Shown here: positions 1-11,764 of the stretch, in pieces
Layout of the letters: the number at the start of each line of letters is the position of its first letter
Numbering within the stretch: the stretch's first letter is position 1
Origin: Ophioderma brevispina
Taxonomy: Eukaryota; Echinodermata; Ophiuroidea; Amphilepidida; Ophiodermatidae
Assembly (NCBI GenBank): GCA_023653785.1
Contig: JAMKCH010058346.1
Coordinates: forward strand, 1-64,000
Reading direction: 5' to 3'
DNA: 64,000 nucleotides
Position numbers and translations under genes: made by a program
Notes under the pieces: generated by a model
Told to the model about the DNA's origin: nothing
The model's input: only the letters and a program-made list of their open reading frames with translations
The model's database searches: none

Positions 1-350
1 AGGGAAGGAAAACCTGTTGGATGTTGCACTGGGTCAGTTTCAAGACTTCCTGCCGGTTGGTTTTGGGGTTATGTAAACCAGGCAATGTGTTGGTTGATAA
101 CACATATTTTTTTAACCGTGCCTGTGTGCCCCTGCCTTTGATGATCCCGATTCAACAATAGCTTCCAAAAACATTCCTGTATGGGAACCTATTGGGATTT
201 TTTTGGGGGGGGATACGAGAAATAATAATTCCAAATTTAAAAAAAAATCAAAAAAAAACAAAAGTATTGCTGGCATCTGTTTGTTTTTATTTGTTTTTGT
301 GCTTTGAATTCTTTTGCAAAATGCACATTATGAGTGCCAGGTTACATGAC
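1..350. other. Intergenic, no gene seen
   Basis: No coding pattern or known repeat is recognised here. It holds an A-rich tract near 239-262 and a G-run at about 203-212. A short open frame (192-374) has homopolymer-driven composition and no family resemblance. Confidence 0.5.
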
Positions 351-608
351 TTTACAGAAAAAGAAGGAAAATGACGTGTTTCAAAGGTACGACTCTCCAT
401 TCATGCCAGTACGTGTTGTAGTATTCAATTGCCCGTATGGACAGAAATGAGTAGTAATCCGATTTTGTCCTTATTAGGTTGCTCTGGCTTTATCATTGCA
501 AGACATGTTGGGGTACCTGTACTTGTTACAGAAAAATCTGATTTCAAAAAAATTTTGTGATGATTTTTTTTTGATCTAGATTTAGCAAATCACTGTAGTG
601 CCTTTTAA
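351..608 (+). mobile_element. MITE family A, copy 1 (left end missing)
   Basis: This matches three other copies in the window (9865-10235, 35543-35889, 41711-42074) along its right two thirds, including the stretch reading ACTCTCCAT, the TGTCCTTATTAGG stretch and the terminal TCACTGTAGTGCCTTTTAA. The right end finishes in TTAA (605-608), the target site the other copies also use. The left terminal repeat is absent or unrecognisable, so the copy is truncated. No protein is encoded; it is a non-autonomous DNA element. Confidence 0.7.
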
Positions 609-784
609 AGGACCAAAGCAGCGATTGGATGATTCCGACAACAATAAAAAAAAAATCATCAAAATTCACTATTTTGGCATTTTGTTTACTGACATAGATG
701 TGCTAACATAATCTAGCAAGTGGTTTGCTTGAAATCTGTGTATAAAGGACCAATTGAAACGTTTTATTTACTTTTTATCGGATT

Positions 785-1080
785 CTGTAATTTCTATACG
801 TGCGTATCAAATTTCCGACTTGAGATCAAAAAAGCATTCAATGTGAATATCCCAGGTTTATAAGAATAATATGTGAATCCATGAACGGTACGTTGACCGC
901 ACAAACACAAATATTATGATCTTTGTTTATTTGTACTGGTGTAATGAAACTACAATCAGCTGTTTTAGTGAGATTTTGAGTCACATTGCTGTACCTTATT
1001 TGCAGGAGAGGTATGACAAATTTCATCAAACACTGATTTTTTTTTCTCTATTTGGTGTTTTTGTTCCTACATTTTTTATT
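785..1080 (+). repeat. Interspersed repeat R2, copy 1
   Basis: The stretch starting near TATCAAATTTCCGACTTGAG and ending near TTTGGTGTTTTTGTTCCTAC is repeated at 13395-13640 with many small differences. Both copies contain the segments ATTATGATCTTTGTTTAT-like and CAATCAGCTGTTT. Ends and class are not clear. It is not coding. Confidence 0.65.
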
Positions 1081-2424
1081 TCTCTTTCATTATCGCCTGC
1101 TTGCCCTTTAAAGAGGACACTGCACAATTTGAAAATAGTGTGCCTCAAGATTTTTCCCAAAAATTATATGTTTGCATGGTTGCTTTGCTAAAGCTTTGAT
1201 AACATGAGCCCCCCTTTTTTCCCACCCCTAAAATGATTAAGACCCCAAATTCAGCGGTCCTTTGGGTACACAGAACCGGATTTTCTAATTAATGTAGCCA
1301 GCAACATTAATTCAGCAGACGACGGGATGGATACTGGCATTTAACAAAAGAAACGCACGCCGTATGCATGTTTCCCCATGGCATGCACCCTGGTTGACCG
1401 TCTGTGTATTTGTGGTTTAATATCAATGAGCACAGTCTAAATATTCAGTAATAATTGTTCACATTTGTTGATTAAATTATGGAAAACTTAAAAAGTAGCC
1501 TTACAAATTACCTGGAGTATATTCAAAACTTCTATTAACTCCTATCGGGTTTTGGGTATGTTATTTTATGTGTACATTAAATGTGTCTTTTCTTCAAATG
1601 CCTAGCTATATTTGAGAGCAATTGAAGAACATTTCATATTTTGGGGAAATGTGCCAGTGCCCCGATTTAACTGAGACTTAATAATAATAATGTGTATTTT
1701 TAACCCCCGGGGGCACGCAATCCAACGTAAACATGCTCCAGGCGCTGTGCGGCAGCCATGAAAAAGGCGCTCAGCAACATCAGAAAACCATAATTACCAG
1801 ACAGATTTATGCCAGAAGCCGTTTAGAAGCAGGAGGAAAACCGGAAGTACCCGGAGAAAACTGATAGTACCCAACTCTCTTGATTGTTTTACAGATGTTG
1901 TTTATGACACCAGTATAGGTCTACTTAGTGAACGTATACACAGACCTGTGAGCACCAAGAAACGGGAAGGACAAAGCCAGACAGTAGCTTACGTAATTGT
2001 CCACCATACGCAATGGGAAACCTATCGGTACTTCTGTCAGTCTTGGGTTATGTAGCCGAAGAAGGCAAAAGAGATGGGGGGAGATCTATTAATATGTAAC
2101 TATCATTTTTTTCAAGAGTGCCCCTAATTTTCTGGATATTTTTAGTTTTTTTTTTTTTTTTTTTTTTAATTTTTTAGGTTTTTTCTTTTTTTAATTTATC
2201 ATATTTTAACAGGGTAGCCCAATCAGTAAAAAATGCTAAACCCTGTTGAACAATAAAGTTACATACATACATTCATAAAAAAATTAAACATACAATCAAT
2301 CAAAGAGAAATATTAATTCATACTTACATTTTAAAAACTTGTCAGTGTAGGTCATACATTACATTAACAGGAGTAAGTTGATTCCAAACAAATACATGTG
2401 AATGCAGCACGTTTAAAATTCTTT
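1081..2424. other. Intergenic; SINE-like signature and poly-T
   Basis: No gene is seen. Around 1680-1870 the sequence has an ATAATAATAATG start, a CCCCCGGGGG block and the motif AAACCGGAAGTACCCGGAG. I recall that motif from dispersed repeats of marine animals, but I cannot place it in a named family. A 23-base T run lies near 2148-2167, followed by the segment TTTTTTAGGTTTTTTC, which recurs near 39025. Confidence 0.35.
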
Positions 2425-3026
2425 GTGTTGCAAAGGAGGAATTTTGTAATTAGAATAATTAAAAAATTGGAGATCTCTAGAATAATTCAACGGGTTGCGG
2501 AAAGGTCCTTCCAATATGAAATAGCTGGGAAATAGCCGGATAGGGAAATTGCGCCATTTATGTTGCCTATACTAATCCTAGTTGTCCCGTTGGTTCAGGC
2601 AAGTCAAGTTGGTGGTCCATTTTATGTGATGGCGCTTATTTCATCATGGAGGACAATAAGTCGCATTTTCAGCCCCGCATTAAATTACAATCAGAGATCC
2701 CGATTTTAAGTACAAAATGCGCTTCTTTTAATACAAATCCGTATTTTATTTAGCAAGTACCGCTCGCCTATAGTTTCCTCAACAGCTGTGGGAATCACGC
2801 TGGCGTCTTTTTCTTGTGTTAAAACGCCATTTCGGTCATCTGCTGAATAAATTTCACTGGTGTCCTTTTATTATAAATCGTTCTGTTTACCAATAAGGGC
2901 ACTGATTTGCTCTTAATCTTTCATGTGAGGGGCTAATGTATATAAAGCTTTACAACCACACAAATAACAATTTTTGTGAACTCTTGAGGACGAACTATTT
3001 TTCAAATGTTCCCCAGTGTCTCTTTA
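2425..3026 (+). repeat. Composite of MITE family C and family M fragments
   Basis: The left part (GGAATTTTGTAATTAGAATAA, then GGAGATCTC, then TTCAACGG, then AATAGC) follows the order of family C copies at 24.2, 46.4, 53.5 and 54.8 kb. The right part, from about 2780, with GTTTACCAATAAGGGCACTGATTTG, TATATAAAGCTTTACAACCA and a terminal CCAGTGTCTCTTTAG, matches the element ending at 63098. It is a mosaic of decayed non-autonomous elements and no protein is coded. Confidence 0.6.
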
Positions 3027-3308
3027 GGTCCATTCTCGTGCGAAAGGTTTGGTCATACTAGTGCAATATTAGAGTGCATTAACCTCAGCTTAACGCCTAT
3101 GCATACGCCTACCTTCCATGATCAGTCACCTAATATACACCACTGTATTGAATGCATGTTGTTAATTGTTTAGATGAACCACTGTGAGCTATAAAAATCT
3201 CAATCCCTTGGCACATTCAGTAGCTTTCATCACCATGTATTTAGAAAGACACCCCCTTGTTTTTGTATGATATAAGAAACCCAATCATCACCAATCAGTT
3301 GCAATGTC

Positions 3309-3551
3309 ATGTCTGTACAAGTCAACCCACTGAACTGTGTCCTTGGTGGAGGAGCATATTGGAACTCAAGTGAACAGGAGCACACAATGATAATACAATT
3401 CTTCCGTGACTGCAAGAAGGTTGTAAGTGCAATAGCTGCCATTGATCAGAAATTCCCACCACACATAGTATTTAATGTATGCCAAGTCTTTGTCAGTGTC
3501 TTCTTGAAATGGTATTCAGTAGACAAACGAATTCATGAAGAAACTTCATGA
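3309..3551 (+). CDS. Uncharacterised 80-residue open frame, doubtful
   Basis: An ATG-to-stop frame of 80 codons begins MSVQVNPLNCVLGGG and has balanced, protein-like composition. I do not recognise a family. Parts of the same DNA appear in opposite orientation near 7340-7420 (for example the run reading TATTGCACTTACA on the other strand), so this is more likely a repeat than a host exon. A frame of 70 codons is also open on the minus strand, which weakens the case for real coding. Confidence 0.15.
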   Translation: MSVQVNPLNCVLGGGAYWNSSEQEHTMIIQFFRDCKKVVSAIAAIDQKFPPHIVFNVCQVFVSVFLKWYSVDKRIHEETS

Positions 3552-3554
3552 GGC

Positions 3555-4215
3555 CTTTTTTAGTATAAGCATTTGAAACATTGTTTCTCTTCTAGACTGA
3601 TTGTTTTTATGCTGATCACGAGAATGCCGGTTGCTTTGCTGTAATTTTGAGTGCAAGGGGTCAAATTCAAGATCCCAAATGGCCGCCCAAATACCACTAA
3701 ATTTTCCAAAGATATAATTCGTAATTTTTCCCCTTCCACAATAACATACTTAAACTACTCTTCTACACAGACTTTTGCAACTGAGTAATTAACCTATTAT
3801 TAATCATAATCTCGCCCTCAATGTGTAAAATTTGACCAAATTCAAGATGGGCGCCGCAAAAATCATACAAACATAACAAATTAATTTAGGGCGTACGATC
3901 CCACAATAATTCGGTGTTATTAAACAACTGGATCTTCAAGTGAGTATATTGGTGAGTATCAACTCTCAGCTTAAGTTGTAGCCCAAGGGGTAATGTTGAT
4001 CAATTCAAAATGGGCCGCTAATACCATAGACCTATTTATAGGTCTAAACCAGGATTGTAAACAGTCCTTTACTGCCTTGCTTTAGTATAGGTTTTTGATA
4101 CAACTTTCTAGACTTATTTTTGGTATGCAGTTAACTTTCTGGCTTTGGAGTGCAAAGGGATCAACAATTTACAAAATGGCTACCAAAATACAACATTTAG
4201 CATTGAAAAGTCAAA
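3555..4215 (+). repeat. Repeat P, two direct copies
   Basis: Segments 3555-3710 and 4078-4210 share the order TTTAGTATA, CTAGACT, a CTTTCTGGCTT/TTGCTTTGCTG core, GAGTGCAA, GGTCAA or GATCAA and AAATGGC. A third copy sits inverted at 7075-7215. Between them, 3720-4077 is AT-rich and shows a related AAGATGGGCGCCGC stretch. No coding signal. Confidence 0.6.
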
Positions 4216-7074
4216 AGGTGAGGTATTATAGTTTGCATACTAGTCTCTGCACCAGAAAGAATCTGTTCGAACAAGTCCAAAGACTGACAAGGTAACAAGG
4301 TTAAAACCTACCTGATTTTCCATTTCCATGTTTTAAGGCATGATTTTATGTATGCAAAGAAAATTAATAAGACTATATGCCTAATCTGGTGCCTATATAG
4401 TTCTCTTTCCTCTTTCAAAGACTTAATGCATTTAAAAAGTCCAATACAGAATTTATCGTTAATCCATTAAATGGCTATTTGTCCTTTCAATTTACTTTTG
4501 AGAACTAGCGTGAGAACTTGAGAATAAGCATTCCAAAAATGAAATCGGCAATACCTCATTTCAGTAAACTAAAACTAACAGATATATTTATGTTCTAACC
4601 TTTTGACTAAGCAAATTTAATACGAGATCTTTCTAAGTGCTGACACTGTAAAACTATTCCATATTTTTTTTAAAAAAATCTTATCCCAAAGAGTAAAACG
4701 TCTGCATTTTATGTGCATCAAATATCAACACTAATCCCATATATATTTAATTTAGAACAAAATTTCAAGTAAGTTTTGAGACGTTCCACCACAAATTTTT
4801 CAAGTATTTTAAAGAATTCGTTTCTTGTTTTCCTGCTTTGACTATTACTTTCTTAAATCTCTAATTGAAACAATAGAAAACAAAAGAAGTTTCATTTTAT
4901 ATCATTCTTTATTGGACCAATATGATACAAAAACTATTAAAAAGTTATTAAATCGCCTTATTCGTTTTCTTCGATGTTTCAACCATCTTTTCTTCTAACT
5001 TCCAGGAAGAGTTCAATCAATGGATAAATACAATCCTTATTTTTCAAATAATAAATAATTTTTAGAACACATACAAAAATTGTTATAATCTTCAGTACAT
5101 TTTCAAAAGGACATTCATCGTCCAGAAAGGTTTTCATTGCGTAGATCTTACTCTTACAGGTAATGAGATTATATAAAAAATGATTAAAAGTAAGCTTCTT
5201 GTTTTGAACTCTATTTTCTGTTTTTTGAACATAAAGAAGTTATCACAATTTATTTTCCATATTAAATTTATCTTCTCATACCTAATGCAGAAAGGCGTTT
5301 GTTTTGTTAGATTCAACAATTTATAGATGTCTTTCGAATTGAGGCAAGAAACATATACAAAGCGTTCTCAAAACGTAACATAAAATATGAGTTAGTACGG
5401 TTTACAGCAACTCAGGTCTCGATTCCCTATATTCTTTCTTTACGACGGGTTGGAATTGCATGCACGACTAACCTTATCAACTTGTGATTTAAACAAGTCA
5501 ACATTTTATATATTTATACATTCGCCTAAATTGGAAATCTGTTTCCAAGGCGAATTCATTCAATAAATCTTCCAGCTTGGTATCCATTCTAACGACAAAC
5601 TCTGCTATTGCGTCTATTTATCATTAACACGATTTTTTGCAGAACATTCCCCATGATTTAATAGACCACCTGATGAAAATAAGTATTGGCCACTGATAAT
5701 GTCGTTCTACCACTTTTCAGATTTACATTTAGTTCAAGAAAGAAATGCAATTCCCAGGGATCAAACCATTCTGCTACGATTCTTTTTATAGTGCACCATT
5801 GTTCTGATATTTCCAGATATCCATTTTATATAAAGAACACAAATTTGAATATTCCAAATTAGCCCTATTCCAGCCACCCTTTCCACATACCCGATATGGT
5901 TTCTTCTCTTTTAACTTTCTCACAGTTTTTTAACCCACAACAACAAAAACTTATCGTTGTTAAATGTTTTCCAATACTGATTGTTTGTTTTTTTCGTTTC
6001 CATTGAATTCCTCTTATTAATTGCATACACTTAACCGTATCATCACACGTATGTACACACTACATTTTGAGTAATTTAATAGAGGGGAGCTGAATATCAC
6101 AGGGGCCTTATTAAGGAGTTCGTTTACAAACCTACCCCCCCCCCCTAACTATAACTTGCAACATGAATGGAGCATTCTAAAAGTTTACCCCTGTGTTTAC
6201 GCTACAGCCAAGTATTAATACCTAGCATTTCCAAGGTGCCAAACCTTTTCTCTGCAGTGTGTGGTTGGCGTGGAGGGGGGGGGGGACGTAATGTTTTGAC
6301 CTGTGTCCATGCTCCTGCTCTAATTGCGGTCTTATAAGGTTCTACTACGGCCATCTTCGAGCCACTAGCATTAACTATTAATTAATTTTCCAGTGTTGGG
6401 TGTCAATCATTTTAAAGGTTTAACTAAAATTTAGGATGTCCAATCTCGTTTTTTGGAAATATGTGAAGAACAGCTGACTGAACTCGGACAATCTTAATAT
6501 GGAAAGGATAACTATCTTTACTCGTCTGACGATTCCCTTCACACTTCCTACTTACTATCTTGGTAAGATATGCTGTTAGGCCTTTTCCAAATCTTGCAAG
6601 TCATTTTGAAGGTCCAGACATTCTAGTTTTACAATTTAGATTTTGCATAACATAAAAGTATGCCTTATAGCTATATGCCTACAATTAAAGTGACTATACA
6701 CAAAATATACAAATCATATCATAGTAGGCTTATGCCTCTTTCTTATTCTAAGACACCTAGAAATAGAATGTCATGGCATTTAGATGTTAAATCGCCTCAA
6801 GTAGTCTTTCTTTCACTGGTACAGTTCTCCATGTACCTGTCCTTTCTTTATTAAATAAATTTTTGAATAAAAAAATCACATTTGAGGAGTATATATTTGT
6901 TATTTTTATTTCCGTCATTTTGAAAATTTTCTCTCCAATTTTGGCTCATGGGATAAGAACTTATGCTGGTAAGTTATTGACCATAGCTCAGCTTCACGGG
7001 ACGGTATATAGAAGTAAATCTGATAACTTTTAAAAGTAAATGTTCACTTACAAAAAATAAATTGAAATATGTTG
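4216..7074. other. AT-rich intergenic DNA
   Basis: Nearly 3 kb without a supportable gene. All open frames are 66 codons or shorter with no family resemblance. A C-run lies at about 6136-6147 and a G-run at about 6276-6285. It lies between the direct copies of repeat P and the inverted copy at 7075, so it could be the inside of a larger decayed element, but I see no enzyme remains. Confidence 0.5.
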
Positions 7075-7215
7075 CATTTGGCGGCCCATTTTGAATTTTT
7101 TACATTTGACCCCGTTGCCTCAAATTCAGTCAAGCAACCGGATTTTCGTATCATCAGCAAAAATCAAGTCAAAAAGTTGTTTGAAACGCTTATACTAAAA
7201 AATGCCTGTACTTCA
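7075..7215 (-). repeat. Repeat P, inverted third copy
   Basis: Read on the minus strand, this gives AGGCATTTTTTAGTATAAG, then GATTTTTGCTGATGATACG, then CCGGTTGCTTGACTG and GGGTCAAAT, ending AAAATGGGCCGCC. This is the same order as 3555-3710. The remaining DNA to 7720 has no recognised content. Confidence 0.6.
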
Positions 7216-7719
7216 CTTAATTCAGCATCTTTTTGAGATCTCGTCTTCTAAGGTGACAGTTGTCTGAAGCACCCTTTCAAGATCTGCCCCATTACTCAAG
7301 GAAGGTCAACATCATCCTAATACAATGGCAGCACACGCACATTTATCACATGGCATCTATTGCACTTACACCTTCTTGCACTCACATGATTGATTACAAC
7401 CCACTGGATTAGGCATTTTCCTTTGGTGCTGAAAGTCCCTGGTGTTCATTCCTTCCTGTGGGGTCACTTGCTAGGATTCAATCAGTACTAAATTGTGGAT
7501 GTAAACTTTATAAGAACACAGAGTAAATACTTGAATCCTATTCAGTGAGGTTCATTTGACTTTGGCAAATAAAACATGAAAGTATCCTGTTCCTTTGTAG
7601 GGGACATATCAGTCTGTTCCATTGTGAGGTTACATATGGTGGTTCCTCACAGGTGCCTGTGATAGATTTCTATAAAGCTTGAGGCACATTCCAAGTAATG
7701 TTGATACACTATTTGTTGT

Positions 7720-8611
7720 TGTCCCCCCACTTTTGTTGGCGAAGGGGGACTATAGAAATGCCTAGCCGTCCGTTTGTGTGTTTGTGCGTCCCTCACGATA
7801 TCTTTGGAACTAAGCAAGTGGTGGAAGTCCATCTTCGCAACATAGATTTATCTCAAGTAGGCGGTGGTGGGATACAAAGTGGGTCAGGTGCATGGTTCAA
7901 AGTTTCAATTGGTCAAAATCATGGTCAAATATGGGCAAAAAAATGGTCTCTAATCGCTATAGAAACGTTTGTCCAACACGAAAAAATATCTTTGAATTGG
8001 AGCAAGTATGGGTGTCCATCTTTCGCACCATAGATGGTCACTCAGTAAGCTGCGATGAGTTCGGAGGAGGTCATGTGGCATTGGTCACAGTCAAATGGGG
8101 GTCAAATAGGCAAAATGGATTAATTGCTATAAACCTTATCTGTGTGTGGTAGGAATGATGAAACTTTTTGGATGTGGTCAACATTTAGTGCCGAAAATTT
8201 TGAAGGTCATTTCAAGGTCATACGAGTCATCCACGTCACATCACTTAACCTTGTGGTAGGAGGATGACAATTGGTGGGTGTGGTCAAGCATTCAGTACCA
8301 AAGATTTTTGAAGGTCATTTCAAGGTCATCCAGTCCATCATCCAAGGTCAATCACTTTAACTGGTGGTAGGAGGATGAAAATTGGGTGTTTGTGGTCAAC
8401 ATTCATTACCAAAAATTTTGAAGGTCATTTTCAAGTTCATCCGGAGGTCTCCAAGGGTCAAATCACTTAACATGTGGTAGGAGGATGAAAATTGGGTGGT
8501 GTGTGATCAACATTCAGTACAACATTTTGAAGGTCAGTTCAAGTCAGCCGATGTCATCCAAGGTCGAATCACTTAACATGTGGTAGGAGGATGAAAATTG
8601 GTGGGTGTGAT
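7720..8611 (+). repeat. Repeat D with internal ~105-bp tandem units, left part
   Basis: A unique head (7740-8150: GTGTTTGTGCGTCCCTC, CCATCTTCGCA, AAGTAGGCGGTGG) is shared with 39601-40110. From about 8150 it becomes 4-5 tandem units of roughly 100-110 bp. Each unit reads GTGGTAGGAGGATGA, GGTGTGGTCAACATTCAGTA, TTTTGAAGGTCATTTCAAGG and TCACTTAACATG. The units differ by many one-base gains and losses. Open frames here of 86-111 codons follow from low stop density and are not taken as genes. Confidence 0.75.
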
Positions 8612-9581
8612 CAGGCAAAAAAAAAATTGTTTGCTTGTCCACACCTGAATTTTAAAAAATTGGGTTATTTTTTTTAATTTCGGGAAAATTTTTTTTTTTT
8701 TTTTTTTAATTTTTTATTACTTATTAAAATGTGACCTTTTCATCTATACCATCTCAAACACTTGTGACCCAGACATAACAACAACAGAGACATTCAGGAA
8801 AGGTATTAAAAACCCATCTTTTAATTTTAATAAACTGTACTGTTCTTTCTATTTATAGAATAAAAGAGATTATTTTGTGGGCCTGTGCCATGTAATCTAT
8901 CATCTCATAGAAACATCGGTTGGTATCAACAAACGTGAAGTGATTCGTACAGTTCTTGTAATTTTGATCACGATTGAAGCGGCCGATCTTCACAGTATAG
9001 TTTTTCTCCATATGTGGACCCAGGATGCCAACGGAATCATGTCTGTGCATATGTGGACGTCGCCATATTGGAAGTCCACTCAAACACCAGGTGATTTGCG
9101 CAGAATATATTGCGCCCCATCAAACTGTTCAAGTAAAATAATTTGTGTCGATTTTTCCACAAATATTACAAAATAGCATTTGTAAATGATCTTAAAGAAT
9201 GAAATGTCAATCACTTACTGGTTTATATTCGGTTGACTTTTATTTTACACGGCGAATTTGACTACGCGATATTGTGTTTTTCGTACATTGATACACGTTA
9301 AAATACAATCTCATTCCTAAATTCGCCGGTTTTGTTGTGTTCCCACGGCATTCGAAGTCTGAGAAATGGGGCGCTGGGAGGTGGAACATTCTCAGTTTGA
9401 AGGCATCGGACCGATGGGAAGCTTTTCCTTCTGGTTGACAATTTTTTCCGACGGGTATTTTGTCAACATTTGCGGGGTAAATTGAAAAAAAACTTTTTGA
9501 AAAAAAAAAGTTTATACAGTCGCAAAGCAAATGATGGTCGGTCGGAAGTGGAGACAAGCAAACAATTTTTTTTTTTGGCCT
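8612..9581 (-). mobile_element. 970-bp inverted-repeat element interrupting repeat D
   Basis: Left end AGGCAAAAAAAAAATTGTTT (8612 on) reappears in reverse orientation at the right end (9553-9581, read on the minus strand as GAGGCCAAAAAAAAAAATTG). The terminal inverted repeats are about 28 bp. Repeat D stops mid-unit at the left end (after GGTGTGAT) and resumes at the same phase on the right (CAACATTCAGTTACC), so this is an insertion. Inside, two minus-strand frames are open. 9240-9584 encodes 114 residues including a stretch KLRMFHLPAPHFSDFECRG. 8853-9083 encodes 76 residues including GILGPHMEKNYTVKIGRF. Neither is recognised. They might be remains of a transposase or a captured host fragment. 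Confidence 0.65.
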
Positions 9582-9864
9582 CAAACATTCAACATTCAGT
9601 TACCAAACATTTTGAAGTGGGTCATTTTAAGGTCATCCGCGGTCATCCAAGGTCACATCACTTAACATGCGGTAGGAGGTGAGTTGTGGTCAATCTTCAG
9701 TGCCAAAAAATGTGATGGTCATTCAAGGTCATGTGGGTCATTTAAGGGTCACAAATCACTTAATGTGGGTAGGAGGATGAAAACTTGTGGGTGTCAGTCA
9801 ACATTAGGTTGACCCCTTTTGGAAGGTCATTCAAGGTCATGTGGGGTCACCGAGGTCAAATCAC
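9582..9864 (+). repeat. Repeat D, tandem part resumed
   Basis: Further copies of the unit seen at 8150-8611: CAACATTCAGT, AAGGTCATCCGCGGTCATC, TCACTTAACATG, GTAGGAGG. The array ends at the TTAA where MITE A is inserted (9865). Confidence 0.7.
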
Positions 9865-10235
9865 TTAAAGACACTATCAGTGATTTGAAAAATATTTGCA
9901 ATTTGCCGAAATAGCTTTCCAAGTGAAGGATAGTCTGTAGGAAGTCTCATAAGTTACCCTTTCAAGAATAATTTACAGAAAAAGAAGGAAGAGGGGAAAA
10001 AACGGCAGTGTTCCAAGATAAAATTCTCCATTCAATCAACGGGTTTGTAGTAAGTGTCAGACCGGACAGTAATGACTAAAATTTCAGATTCTGTCCCTTA
10101 TTAGGTTTGCTTCTGGTCTTATTCATTTGCAGCAGGGTATGTTAGGAACTGTTACTTGTTACTACATGCAAAAATCTGATGTTTGATGGATTTTTTCGAT
10201 TTTATGATTTAGCAAAATCACTGATCAGTGTTTAA
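9865..10235 (+). mobile_element. MITE family A, copy 2 (full length)
   Basis: The element is bounded by TTAA on both sides (9865-9868 and 10232-10235). Terminal inverted repeats read AGACACTATCAGTGATTT on the left and AAATCACTGATCAGTGT on the right. The interior is collinear with the copies at 35543 and 41711 (GGCAGTGTTCCAAG, GACAGTAATGACTAAAAT, TGTTACTTGTTAC). It has no coding capacity. The TTAA target site is the hallmark of piggyBac-type transposition, so a piggyBac-like enzyme is the inferred mover. Confidence 0.8.
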
Positions 10236-10824
10236 AATTGTGGTTAGGAAGGATGATGAAACGTGGTGGGCCATCACACACAATCTTCCGAGATCTTAAA
10301 ATTGTTGCTCTGTCTTTAGCTACTGCACTGGGCTGGGGACCTTGTGGTTCGAGAAACGCCTTGTCCCTAATTCTATGATGACTAAGTAATGAGGAGTGGG
10401 GACATTTACGAACCCCCCACATTCATTGGTGACCTTAATAAATTCTCAGTAGTCTGTCACAGAGAATAAAGTACAGTATGACATGCATGAACTTTATTCC
10501 GTAAAGACTGCTGAGTCGACCAGGATCACCAGTGAAGGGCGGTCACTAAATATGGCCCAACTCTTAAGTCAAATCCACATTCTTCCACAATCTCTACTTT
10601 ACCCATCCCGCAGGTGAACATGACATCATTCAAAGAGATGTACGTCTTCCATCTCATCAAGTGTTCTATTATGACCAGAGCTGTCCCATCAAGCTCCTTC
10701 AGCTGTCGCTGTAGTCTGTGCATGCATTGCAGTCGTGAGTACCACCAATTTCGCCAAATGCTCTAAAAGGTGGGTGATCCAATCGACAACCTCGTCCCTC
10801 CACTCATCAAAGAGATTTTGGTAT
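10236..10824. other. Repeat E fragment and unassigned DNA
   Basis: 10236-10435 shares TGTGGTTCGAGAAACGCCTTGTC and neighbouring words with 40180-40270, so it is a dispersed repeat linked to repeat D. 10526-10723 on the minus strand has a 65-codon open frame (MHRLQRQLKELDGTALVIIE, then HLMRWKTYISLNDV) with exon-like composition, but I cannot assign a family and see no convincing splice context. Confidence 0.35.
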
Positions 10825-11330
10825 CAGAAGAAAGTTCATATTTTTCTCATTACCCCAGTGAAATTTTAGGCCCAGGGAATGTTTCCTTTTGATTTTATGA
10901 ACAAAAATGTCTCACAAGTGTGGTATAGCACATTTATTAAACACACACATTGTCTAGGGGCCAATTTAATACACATTTTTGCTTCTACCATCAAAACGGC
11001 TTGGCTGATTTACCTCATTATCATGTTTTGAGGAGTCCAAGTGTGTGAAAATATCGGATCCAAAACATGATAATGATAAAATTGGATGATTTATGCCCAA
11101 TATTAATTGGTCTCGCTATGAGTTTTAAAATATTGGGCTCGACTGCATCTCGCTCAATATTTTTGCAACTCATAGCTCGACCAATTAATTTGGGCTAAAT
11201 CGATTCAATTTTATATCAAAATTTGTAATCAGATGTTTGTGGCGATGTGCTTCCATGTAAAGAATAAAACATCATATGAAAATTTCGATCATGATCGGGT
11301 CACCCACCTTTAAGGTGTGTATGTCAGATG
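10825..11330 (+). repeat. Repeat F copy 1, with embedded palindrome
   Basis: 10825-11015 matches 25610-25800 (TTCATATTTTTCTCA, GGCCCAGGGAATGTTTCCTTT, CACATTTATTAA, CATTTTTGCTTCT). The second half holds the palindrome at 11073-11216, which seems to have landed in the repeat. A copy of the sentence TCGATCATGATCGGGTCACC follows. No gene. Confidence 0.6.
11073..11216. repeat. Palindromic foldback element G, copy 1
   Basis: Left arm GATAAAATTGGATGATTTAT, CCCAATATTAATTGGTCTCG, CTATGAGTTTTAAAATATTG pairs with a right arm CAATATTTTTGCAACTCATA, GCTCGACCAATTAATTTGGG, ATTCAATTTTATATC. Almost the whole 144 bp can fold into one hairpin. A longer, cleaner copy lies at 12131-12294 and a remnant at 26835-26930. 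Confidence 0.75.
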
Positions 11331-11764
11331 AAACTCAAATTGTATCTGATCAGACTGTCTGTCCAGTCGGGAACATTTTGATATGACTTTGCTACTATAC
11401 TTACATAATGCAATGTGCAATTCACTAAGGATGTTTCAAAAAAATTCCCATAACTAGTAGCCACCATTGTCATGCATGGTGAAGAGTTGGGTGTGCCCAC
11501 AGAAATCTATTTATAAACCAAGAAGGTAATTGTAATAAAAAAATCCCAAGTTTTTACATTATTATGTTTTCAGAATCTTCCATCCTATACCTTTGTACAC
11601 AGCTCAAAGGAACAATAAAACCATGCACCAGAGACGGTGACATGAGTTTTTGAGACCATGACACGAGTTTTAAAAGACCAGGACATGAGTTTTAATGGGA
11701 GGCTACTGATTGGTTGAAGTACTTTAGGGATGTTCTATTTCTTTGGGGGGGTGTAATTATTTTG
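11331..11764. other. Intergenic, nothing recognised
   Basis: Unique-looking DNA without coding pattern. At 11640-11700 a short three-fold repetition of the words GACATGAGTTTT or GACACGAGTTTT is visible. Confidence 0.4.

Noticed and set aside
7698..8152. Overlapping 111- and 86-codon frames
   Set aside because: Located in repeat D, whose second copy at 39.6 kb does not preserve the frame.
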